Of a stretch of 64,000 bases of DNA, positions 27,094 through 34,417 are shown piece by piece (positions within the stretch are counted from its first letter, which is position 1; each line of letters opens with the position of its first letter). The DNA comes from Polaribacter sp. Z022. Lineage in GTDB: Bacteria; Bacteroidota; Bacteroidia; Flavobacteriales; Flavobacteriaceae. The DNA is taken from NCBI RefSeq assembly GCF_023555495.1, contig NZ_JALCZO010000002.1:1-64000 (forward strand), given 5' to 3'. A program made the position numbers and the translations under genes. The notes under the pieces are model-generated. The model made no database searches and was not told where the DNA came from. It saw only the letters and a program-made list of their open reading frames with translations.

Positions 27094-28761
27094 TTAAAAT
27101 AGTCTATTACATAAATCAGAAGGAATTTGATAGTTATCATTGATGTATTCGGTTTTATCAAACGATAAACTTTGAGAATAGAATTGACCATTATAGTATG
27201 TCCCAAATTCATATTCTTTGTTTAATTCTATTTGTCTTATGGTAACACTTCCTTTATAAACATAACCAATATATCTCCAATAACCATAAGTTGGGTCTTT
27301 CATGTAAAGGTATACAGAAGGCTCGATTTTTTTGCCATTACAAATTCCAGTGTAATTAACTTTTACATTAACCAATTGAGGTAGTTTTGAAATAATGCTA
27401 GAAACATTTAAGTTAACAGTTCCAGAACATGGATTAAAAGCTGGAGATTTATAAAGTATTTCTCCTTTTCTATATCTACTTTGACCACTATAAATAACCA
27501 TTTGAATATTTCTTCCAGAAGGAGCGTTGTTTAATTGAAAAGTTTGACCATCATACCAAGATTTTGTTTTTCCTGCAAAACGAGATACTGATTGGTTTGT
27601 TCCTTCATAAACAAATGTACTAAACAATCTAAAAGCATTAGCTCTTGTAATTCCATTCATTGAAACATTAATTTTAGCTAAAGGAGAATATGTCCATCTA
27701 CCACCAGATCTTACCCAACTAGAACATCTTCTACCTTTAAAATCTAAATTATACCATGAAAGGTGTGTAGTAGTATATTCTACAACAAAATTATTATTAC
27801 TGTCTTTAGTAACAGTACCATCTGTATGATAATCCCACTTTCCATCATCTTTAGAGTAAGACCAAATTGGAATTATGTCACCTACCTTAATTACGTTTCC
27901 TGTTTCTGGGTTAACATAATCAGGAGCAACTTGCATTTTAATTGTAATTGGTTCAGAAAAGTTTTTAACTTCTTTATCACCAATTTTCATGTCTATAGAA
28001 ACAAAACCTGCAGTTTCAAAATACGCATCATCTACTTTGTCACCATTTTCATCAGTAATTTCTTGAGGCATAAAACCACCAGGGAAAGAAGAAAGAGATT
28101 CTGGGTCATTGCTATTAAAGTGAACAACTTCACTTTCTATTTTGTTACCAGAAATATTGTTTCCATTTATATCTTTAAAAATTGTACCTGATTTAATTGT
28201 TACTTTAGATGTTGTGCCTGCTTTAGTACCAGATGTTTCTACAGAAACATCTTGACTTAAAGTATTGTTAACTAATGTTTCATCAGATTTTATATAATCT
28301 ACACCTTTAGATGTGTTTAGTTTATTTACAACATTAGCACTAAATGTGGCTATTGAATCGTTTTCAGATAAAAAAACAGGAATTGTAGTTGTTAAGTAAT
28401 TGTCTCCTGATATTTTTAACATAAATTGTACAGGTTCATTATTAGTATTTTTGTTAGGGTTTACAGCTAAAGCTATAGCACCGTTTACAACTTTAAGGGT
28501 GCTTGTACTATTACCTGCATCTGTAACAATTTTGTCTGCATCTTCTCCCATAACTTCTACTTTTAAAACATTGCTTCCGTTTAAATTTGATTGATCCACT
28601 GGGTCAAAAACTTCTACAAGGATTTGCTGTTTAAAGACAGAGTTGTTAATAATAATATCAAAGTCTTCAGTAATTTCGTCAAAACTTTTACAGGATGTAA
28701 TTATTGCAAATGTGGTTAGCAAAAATGCAATTGATAATGTTAATATTTTATTGGTTTTCAT
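27094..28761 (-). CDS. Surface or periplasmic lipoprotein of unknown function
   Basis: A 555-residue protein with a type II signal peptide: hydrophobic helix, then a lipobox ending in Cys24 (FAIITSC). The body is rich in beta-strand and in Asn, Thr, Ser, with a stretch around residues 220-330 resembling domains that follow carbohydrate- or adhesion-type lipoproteins, and a Tyr/Trp-rich C-terminal third; no catalytic motif was recognised. It starts ten bases after the outer-membrane barrel gene and ends at a strong terminator, so the two form an operon and may make a complex. The family is not one I can name. Confidence 0.7.
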   Translation of the reverse strand: MKTNKILTLSIAFLLTTFAIITSCKSFDEITEDFDIIINNSVFKQQILVEVFDPVDQSNLNGSNVLKVEVMGEDADKIVTDAGNSTSTLKVVNGAIALAVNPNKNTNNEPVQFMLKISGDNYLTTTIPVFLSENDSIATFSANVVNKLNTSKGVDYIKSDETLVNNTLSQDVSVETSGTKAGTTSKVTIKSGTIFKDINGNNISGNKIESEVVHFNSNDPESLSSFPGGFMPQEITDENGDKVDDAYFETAGFVSIDMKIGDKEVKNFSEPITIKMQVAPDYVNPETGNVIKVGDIIPIWSYSKDDGKWDYHTDGTVTKDSNNNFVVEYTTTHLSWYNLDFKGRRCSSWVRSGGRWTYSPLAKINVSMNGITRANAFRLFSTFVYEGTNQSVSRFAGKTKSWYDGQTFQLNNAPSGRNIQMVIYSGQSRYRKGEILYKSPAFNPCSGTVNLNVSSIISKLPQLVNVKVNYTGICNGKKIEPSVYLYMKDPTYGYWRYIGYVYKGSVTIRQIELNKEYEFGTYYNGQFYSQSLSFDKTEYINDNYQIPSDLCNRLF

Positions 28762-28771
28762 AGTTTTTTAT

Positions 28772-29452
28772 TTAAAATTTGTAAGCAAGTCTAAATTGTA
28801 TTCTAGGAATAAATTTAAAAGATTCTAAAGATTCTTGTAGGTTGTCTTCTTGAGTAGCTGTAGGTGCAAGTAGCTTTGATGCTGTTAGGTCTACAGTAGG
28901 TGAAGAGGCAAAATATGTCCCAATTTCTAGTCCAAAACCTAAACGTCTTTTAGGTATAGCTCTTCCAAATCCAAGACCTAAATAAGGAGCAACTCCACTC
29001 CAACTTATGTTTGCATCAATTTCACCAACATCTGCTTTAGAAATTATTACATTTCCTACAGAAACATCTTCGGTATAAGTTATAACTGCATTTGTATTTA
29101 GTTTAGATAGTATTCCAAATCCAGCAGTAAGTTTAAATGCAGAATTTTTAAACGGTAGATATTCTATTCCCATATCTATAATAGATATTTCTACGTTTGC
29201 TAATAAATCCACTTTATCATCTTTAATTTCAAGATCTTCTTGTTCAAAATCTTCTAATTTAAAAGAGTGCCAAACAAGTTTTGCATTAAGTTTTGGACTC
29301 AGTTTTCTTGCATATTCTAATCCTAGACCAGGAGATCCAATTGAAATTGCAAATGCGTTCTTTTTTTCTTTAATTTCTTTGTCGTTTTGAGCTTTACTTT
29401 GAAAGCAAAAAGAAATAAGAAAAATGGATAATAAAAAATTTTTCATATTCAT
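28772..29452 (-). CDS. Outer-membrane beta-barrel protein
   Basis: A 226-residue protein with a signal peptide (residues 1-21, ending KAQ) and an eight-strand-type barrel pattern: alternating hydrophobic residues, several Gly-rich turns (GLGLEYARKL, APYLGLGFGRAIPKRRLGFG) and a C-terminal strand ending in aromatic residues (IQFRLAYKF), which is the usual signal for barrel insertion. No function can be named. It is the first gene of a two-gene operon with the lipoprotein, and an exact -7 box lies 28 bases upstream. Confidence 0.75.
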   Translation of the reverse strand: MNMKNFLLSIFLISFCFQSKAQNDKEIKEKKNAFAISIGSPGLGLEYARKLSPKLNAKLVWHSFKLEDFEQEDLEIKDDKVDLLANVEISIIDMGIEYLPFKNSAFKLTAGFGILSKLNTNAVITYTEDVSVGNVIISKADVGEIDANISWSGVAPYLGLGFGRAIPKRRLGFGLEIGTYFASSPTVDLTASKLLAPTATQEDNLQESLESFKFIPRIQFRLAYKF

Positions 29453-29479
29453 AGTAAGTTATTTGGTTAAAATATTAGC

Positions 29480-29487
29480 CAAAAATA
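29480..29487 (-). promoter_or_regulatory. Putative -7 box of the barrel-lipoprotein operon
   Basis: Minus-strand TATTTTTG, an exact TAnnTTTG match, 28 bases before the barrel gene start. No -33 TTG in the normal place, which could mean dependence on an activator. Confidence 0.45.
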
Positions 29488-29543
29488 TAAATTATGATGA
29501 TTAAAAAGTAGTACTAAGTATGGGGGTTTTCACCCTTTTTTAT

Positions 29544-29557
29544 ACCTATATATAGGT
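29544..29557. promoter_or_regulatory. Perfect 14-base palindrome upstream of the barrel-lipoprotein operon
   Basis: ACCTATATATAGGT is its own reverse complement and lies between the stop of the M1-like gene and the promoter of the barrel gene. It is flanked by a further inverted pair of G-rich and C-rich tracts (GGGGGTTTT at 29522 and AAAACCCC near 29568). It may be an operator, a cruciform or a transcript-end hairpin. Confidence 0.4.
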
Positions 29558-29561
29558 GTTT

Positions 29562-32372
29562 TTATAAAAAACCCCTTCTAAAAAAGTTATAAATAGATTT
29601 TATATCTGCAGATAATGAAAATCTAATTTTTTGAGGATAGGCTTTTTGAGAGATTTCCCATCCGTTATTTGAGTAAAAAGGAAAATATATTTCAAATATT
29701 TCATGAACAAAATTAAAACGTACTCCATTTTCATAAGCAAAGTAAACAGGATGATTTTTATTTTTTAAAAAAGCTACATCATTGTAAACTTCTAACCAAC
29801 GCCATAAACCTATGCTAGAGTTGTTAGAAATCATAAATTGATTAGCAAATCTAGTTGGTAAAACCGATTTAAACCCTCCTTCTGTAATAATGTATTGTTG
29901 ACTAAAAAAACCTGTGCTTTCTGATCTTCCTAAATAATTTAACTGAAATAAATAATCATTACTTCTGTCTAAACCAAAGCTAAAATAATCTCCATTTGTA
30001 TTGTTTTTAAAGAAAACACCTGCAAAAAACCTAAAATCTAATTGAGTATCTGTAGATGTTAATGTTCTGAATCTTAAATCTAAAGCAGCTTTAGAAAAGT
30101 TTTTAGCAAATTCTGTATTAAAGCTGTATCTAAACTCTTTAATAATATCTGGATTAGAATAATTGTAACTTAAACTAAAAACACTATAATTATCTTGGTC
30201 GGTTTTAATAGCACTAGGAGCAACATCTTTATTAATGTGTACTAATTTTGCTCTTAATGATTCTGTACTAGCATCTCTTAATGTTTTTCTTTTAAAAATA
30301 ATATCTACATATGGTATAAGAGATTTATAAGCAAGATTTGGAGCATAATCTGAAGTGCTACCAACAAGACCATATGAAATTTTATATAATTTAGTTTCTT
30401 CAAAAAAATGATCATATAAAAGTGCAAACTGACCTACAACAGATTTACTTTTAGTTGCGTAATATGGGGCAACTTTAAAATCAAAATTCCTTTTTATTAA
30501 CGGTTTATTATGAAGTTTCATTCCAAGAATTAAACCATTGTAATAATTATAACTTAAATCTGGTTGGTAAAATAATTGATTGTAATTAGGGCTACTTACG
30601 TCTTTTATTAATGAAAGTTTAACGGGTTTATGAAATATTTTTTTCTCTACTTTTTTCCAGTTATCTAAAGTGTTTAGTTCTGGGTATAAGTTTTCATAAT
30701 TTAAAACAAATGTATCGTAATCTCCTTTTTTAAAATTAACTGTTTTTGTACTGTCAACATTAGAAACCCATTTTTTTAATTTAATTTCTTCTCCTTTTAA
30801 AGCATATATAGCAACAGGAGTTGTTATGTTTCTTTTGTTTTTAATAGTTACAGAAATACTATCTTTTTTAGTTTTGATAGATTTAATGGTATGATCTATT
30901 TTTTTATTTGTTTTTACAAAATCATTAAAAAACCAATCTAAATTTTTAGTTGTTTTAGAAGAAAGAAGTTTGTAAAAGGAATTTCCGTTGATGATTTTTA
31001 ATTGATTATTTTGATAAAACTCTTGTATGGTTTGATTTAAAATGCTATCTCCAACATAACCTTTAAGAAATCTAAAACCTAAACCAGCTTTGTATTTACT
31101 TACAATTTTTCTATTGAAATTTGAAAGAGAATCTGCAGAAGTATTTAGTGCTTGATCTAAGAATTTACGAGCTGTAAACTGATAAATGAAAGGATATTTA
31201 TCGTTAAATTCTAATTTAGAGATATTAAATCGTTTTAAAAACCATGAGTTAGAAGCGTTTCCTAAAAGTTTAACTTCTGGGTAATATTTTTCAATATATT
31301 CAATCATTAAATAGTTTTGAATACCATCAATTAACCAATAATCTTTTCTTTTGTTAAGTAAAATTGTGTTTTCAATATATCTTTTTGTGAGCGCTTTAAA
31401 CATTGCTATATCCCATTTAAAAGTATCTGAAAATGGACGTAAGAATTTTGGAAGTTGGTTTAGCCCAAAAATAGGGTTTTTACTAGATGTAGCTTTGTCT
31501 ATATAAATTTCTACATGAGGATATTTGCCTAGATATTTTTGTATAAAAAGTAATTCTCTATTTAAAATACTTGTTGTTAAATTAAAATCTAACTCTTCAG
31601 AAAACACATCTGTATGTACAGTTACAGTTTTTGTTGTAAATGTTTTTATTTGTGTAGTTTTATTAATACCTAAAAGAATATCTGTTTTGTTTTTTCCAAC
31701 AAATAAATAATTATTATGTTTCTCTTTTTTTGTTTCGTATCTATATAAGTTTGATTCTGCAATATGATTTTTTGGAACATTTATTTCAATTTCAAAATCT
31801 GTTCCTTGTTCATATAAATCATCTAAATTTAAGTTGCTCATAAAATGCCAACCATCATTATAAATTGCTGGTGTTATGTACCAATTTCTTAAATGATAAC
31901 CTGTTTTAGTTTTACCATATTTTGTAAAACGAGCATTGGGTATTTTTACAATATATGTTACAGATATATTAACCTTAGATTTAGGTAATAAAGGGTATTC
32001 TAAATCTATATTTATAATGTCTGCTTGATTTTTTAATTCGTTATAAGTAACGTTTTCAAAATTTACAGAAAGACTTTTAATTGTTGAAGAGCCTAATTCT
32101 TTTTCTTTAGCAAAATATAGGTCTTTTTTAAAATCTTTAATAAATCTTTTAGATAATGGTGTTTTTCTATCTCTATAACTGTTTGCCCAATTATGTAGAT
32201 ATATGTTATTTAATATTGAATCTGAAGTGTTGTGAAAGATAATTTCTTGTTGAATCTTTAATTCATCATTTTCTACATCTAATTCAGCTTTTATTTTGAT
32301 TGAATTCTGCTGAGAAAACAAAAATGGAGTCGCTAAAATGCAAATTAGTAATATGTAAAATTGTTTTTTCAA
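29562..32372 (-). CDS. M1 peptidase-like protein lacking the zinc site (probable pseudo-peptidase)
   Basis: A 936-residue protein with a signal peptide (residues 1-20) and the layout of flavobacterial M1 (gluzincin) peptidases: an N-terminal beta domain, a thermolysin-like region, and a C-terminal third of beta-barrel-like or repeat-rich sequence. Aligned on the usual spacing HExxH-x18-E, the zinc site positions read Lys326-Ala-Leu-Thr-Lys330 and Asp349 (YWLIDG), so both His ligands and the catalytic Glu are gone, and no HExxH occurs anywhere. It is therefore unlikely to be an active zinc peptidase. It abuts the nuclease-like gene upstream and is probably cotranscribed with it. Confidence 0.75.
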   Translation of the reverse strand: MKKQFYILLICILATPFLFSQQNSIKIKAELDVENDELKIQQEIIFHNTSDSILNNIYLHNWANSYRDRKTPLSKRFIKDFKKDLYFAKEKELGSSTIKSLSVNFENVTYNELKNQADIINIDLEYPLLPKSKVNISVTYIVKIPNARFTKYGKTKTGYHLRNWYITPAIYNDGWHFMSNLNLDDLYEQGTDFEIEINVPKNHIAESNLYRYETKKEKHNNYLFVGKNKTDILLGINKTTQIKTFTTKTVTVHTDVFSEELDFNLTTSILNRELLFIQKYLGKYPHVEIYIDKATSSKNPIFGLNQLPKFLRPFSDTFKWDIAMFKALTKRYIENTILLNKRKDYWLIDGIQNYLMIEYIEKYYPEVKLLGNASNSWFLKRFNISKLEFNDKYPFIYQFTARKFLDQALNTSADSLSNFNRKIVSKYKAGLGFRFLKGYVGDSILNQTIQEFYQNNQLKIINGNSFYKLLSSKTTKNLDWFFNDFVKTNKKIDHTIKSIKTKKDSISVTIKNKRNITTPVAIYALKGEEIKLKKWVSNVDSTKTVNFKKGDYDTFVLNYENLYPELNTLDNWKKVEKKIFHKPVKLSLIKDVSSPNYNQLFYQPDLSYNYYNGLILGMKLHNKPLIKRNFDFKVAPYYATKSKSVVGQFALLYDHFFEETKLYKISYGLVGSTSDYAPNLAYKSLIPYVDIIFKRKTLRDASTESLRAKLVHINKDVAPSAIKTDQDNYSVFSLSYNYSNPDIIKEFRYSFNTEFAKNFSKAALDLRFRTLTSTDTQLDFRFFAGVFFKNNTNGDYFSFGLDRSNDYLFQLNYLGRSESTGFFSQQYIITEGGFKSVLPTRFANQFMISNNSSIGLWRWLEVYNDVAFLKNKNHPVYFAYENGVRFNFVHEIFEIYFPFYSNNGWEISQKAYPQKIRFSLSADIKSIYNFFRRGFL

Positions 32373-33653
32373 TTAAATTTTCACAAATTTAATTGGTTTG
32401 TAAAAATCAGCTTTAATGTAGTATATACCTTTAGAAAATGAACTAATATTCATAGTAACTTCTGTTTGATTTGTAACTTTTAATTCTTTTACTATTTGAC
32501 CTAGATTGTTATAAATAGTCACATTTTTTAAGTTTAATGAAGAAAGAATGTTAAAAGATAAATAGTTATTAATAACATTATTAGAAGAAAAGGTAATTGG
32601 TTGTTGGTTTTTAGAGACACTTAATGTGTTTTCTGGAGTTTCTATTTCCATTACAATTGGTAAATGATCACTGAAATTATATAATGCATTTCTTATTTCT
32701 TGAGAAAACTCTCCTGTACAAGAAGTGTTGCTTACATAAGAATTGTAGCAGTTTCCATTGTTTCCAACAGCTTTGTAAGTTCCGTTTTTATAAAATAAAT
32801 TGCTGTTAGTTTTTAAGTTTTCAGACATCATTATAAAATCAAAACGATCATCCATTCCTCCTCCAGCACCATCACTTAAAGCAGATGATCTTGTAGATTG
32901 AGAATGAATATCTTTAAAAGAATAATTATTCCAAAAATAAGTTGAGTTATAGTCTGTATCAAAATAATCTTTACCATCATTAGGAAAAGTAGGGCACAAA
33001 CGATTTATAGGATCTACAATTTTAATAGAATTAGATTCGTTAATTAAACTTAAAAAACCTTCTTCATTACTTGTGTAAAAATTAAAATCGCCCGCAAAAA
33101 TAATATTGCTGTTTTTTGGTAATCTGTCTAGTTCTCTAACAAAACTATTTACAGAGTTTAACCTTTTTTGCCTATTGTAACTACCTCTAGATGCTTTTAG
33201 GTGGGTAACAAACACTTCAATTTTTATAGGATTACTTTCATTGTTTTCTGTTTTTATAATAAAAGTATAATGATTAATATCTCTTGTTCCTGTTGGTATT
33301 ACAGCATTATTTTCTAAAATTAGTTTGTTAGAGTTGTAATAAACTGTTTGTAATAAACTGGTATCTGGAGATTGCCCTTGGCTAAAAGGTGTTTTACTAA
33401 AATTTCTATTAAAAGGCAAAACTGCATTATTAAATAAATAATTAGATGCAGTTTCGTTTTTTATTTCGCAAACCATAAATAAATCTGGTTGCACAGATTC
33501 TAAAATAGTTTTTAAATGGTGAGTTCTATTTTGACTCGATAAATCTGAGTTGTAGTTTAAGGTATTGTAAAACATAGTTTTAATGTTGGTTTGTCCTACT
33601 AAAAAGACTGACCAAAAACTAAACAAATAAAATAGAATTCTTCTTAAAAACAT
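32373..33653 (-). CDS. Secreted endonuclease/exonuclease/phosphatase family protein with T9SS sorting domain
   Basis: A 426-residue protein with a signal peptide (residues 1-20). Residues about 25-335 are an EEP-fold hydrolase: VTHLKAS, FAGDFNFY and FSDHLPIVM carry the expected His, Asp/Asn and Asp/His residues, so a DNase or phosphodiesterase is likely. The last 75 residues form a type A C-terminal sorting domain (VTIYNNLGQIVKEL, FSKGIYYIKADF), which sends the protein through the type IX system to the surface or outside. It starts one base after the LOG-family gene ends and abuts the M1-like gene. Confidence 0.88.
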   Translation of the reverse strand: MFLRRILFYLFSFWSVFLVGQTNIKTMFYNTLNYNSDLSSQNRTHHLKTILESVQPDLFMVCEIKNETASNYLFNNAVLPFNRNFSKTPFSQGQSPDTSLLQTVYYNSNKLILENNAVIPTGTRDINHYTFIIKTENNESNPIKIEVFVTHLKASRGSYNRQKRLNSVNSFVRELDRLPKNSNIIFAGDFNFYTSNEEGFLSLINESNSIKIVDPINRLCPTFPNDGKDYFDTDYNSTYFWNNYSFKDIHSQSTRSSALSDGAGGGMDDRFDFIMMSENLKTNSNLFYKNGTYKAVGNNGNCYNSYVSNTSCTGEFSQEIRNALYNFSDHLPIVMEIETPENTLSVSKNQQPITFSSNNVINNYLSFNILSSLNLKNVTIYNNLGQIVKELKVTNQTEVTMNISSFSKGIYYIKADFYKPIKFVKI

Positions 33654-33654
33654 T

Positions 33655-34362
33655 TTAGAAGTTAGGTTTAAATTGATATTTAGCGTAGAATTTATTTAAG
33701 TGTTCTAAAGCTTCTTCAGCTGTGTCAACAACTCTAAATAAGTTTAAATCTTTTTCACTAATATTTCCTTCTTCTAGCAAAGTATTTTTAATCCAGTCTA
33801 GCAATCCTCCCCAAAACTTTGTACCAACTAAAACAATTGGAAACCTTCCTATTTTATGAGTTTGAATTAATGTAATTGCTTCAAAAAGTTCATCTAAAGT
33901 TCCAAAACCACCAGGCATTACAACAAAACCTTGAGAGTATTTTACAAACATTACTTTTCTAACAAAAAAATAATCAAAATCTAAACTTTTACCTTGGTCT
34001 ATCCAAGGATTGTCATGTTGTTCAAATGGAAGTTCAATGTTTAAACCTACAGAAGTTCCTTTACCTCTATGAGCACCTTTATTTCCTGCCTCCATAATTC
34101 CTGGTCCACCACCAGTAATTACACCATATCCATTTTGTGTTAATTGAAAAGCAACTTCTTCTGCTAATTTATAATAAGGATGGTCTGGTTTTGTTCTTGC
34201 AGAACCAAAAATAGACACACATGGTCCTATTTTACTAAGCTTTTCATAACCTTCTACAAACTCTGCCATTATTTTAAAAATAGCCCAAGAATCGTTAGTT
34301 TTTATTTCGTTCCAAGTTTTTGGTTGTAATTTTTCTTTTATTTTTCTGTCGTCATTTGTCAT
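33655..34362 (-). CDS. LOG family protein (TIGR00730, Rossmann fold)
   Basis: A 235-residue protein with the two family signatures GGGPGIMEAGNKGA (about residues 80-93) and PGGFGTLDELFE (about 145-156). LOG proteins are nucleotide 5'-monophosphate phosphoribohydrolases; some make cytokinins, while others have general nucleotide roles. It lies 55 bases downstream of uvrA and one base before the secreted nuclease-like gene; a role in nucleotide salvage would fit the neighbour but is inference. Confidence 0.9.
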   Translation of the reverse strand: MTNDDRKIKEKLQPKTWNEIKTNDSWAIFKIMAEFVEGYEKLSKIGPCVSIFGSARTKPDHPYYKLAEEVAFQLTQNGYGVITGGGPGIMEAGNKGAHRGKGTSVGLNIELPFEQHDNPWIDQGKSLDFDYFFVRKVMFVKYSQGFVVMPGGFGTLDELFEAITLIQTHKIGRFPIVLVGTKFWGGLLDWIKNTLLEEGNISEKDLNLFRVVDTAEEALEHLNKFYAKYQFKPNF

Positions 34363-34417
34363 ATTCTGTAATTTTAATTTAAAGTTTATTTCTTTTTTTT
34401 GAAAAAAGAAATGCTTG

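Noticed and set aside
27763..28191. 142-residue antisense frame over the lipoprotein gene
   Set aside because: No start context or family signal, and the opposite strand is clearly coding with a lipoprotein signal.
34381..34410. T-rich/A-rich palindrome after uvrA as terminator
   Set aside because: The pairing is only low-complexity T and A runs with no T tract in the direction of uvrA transcription.
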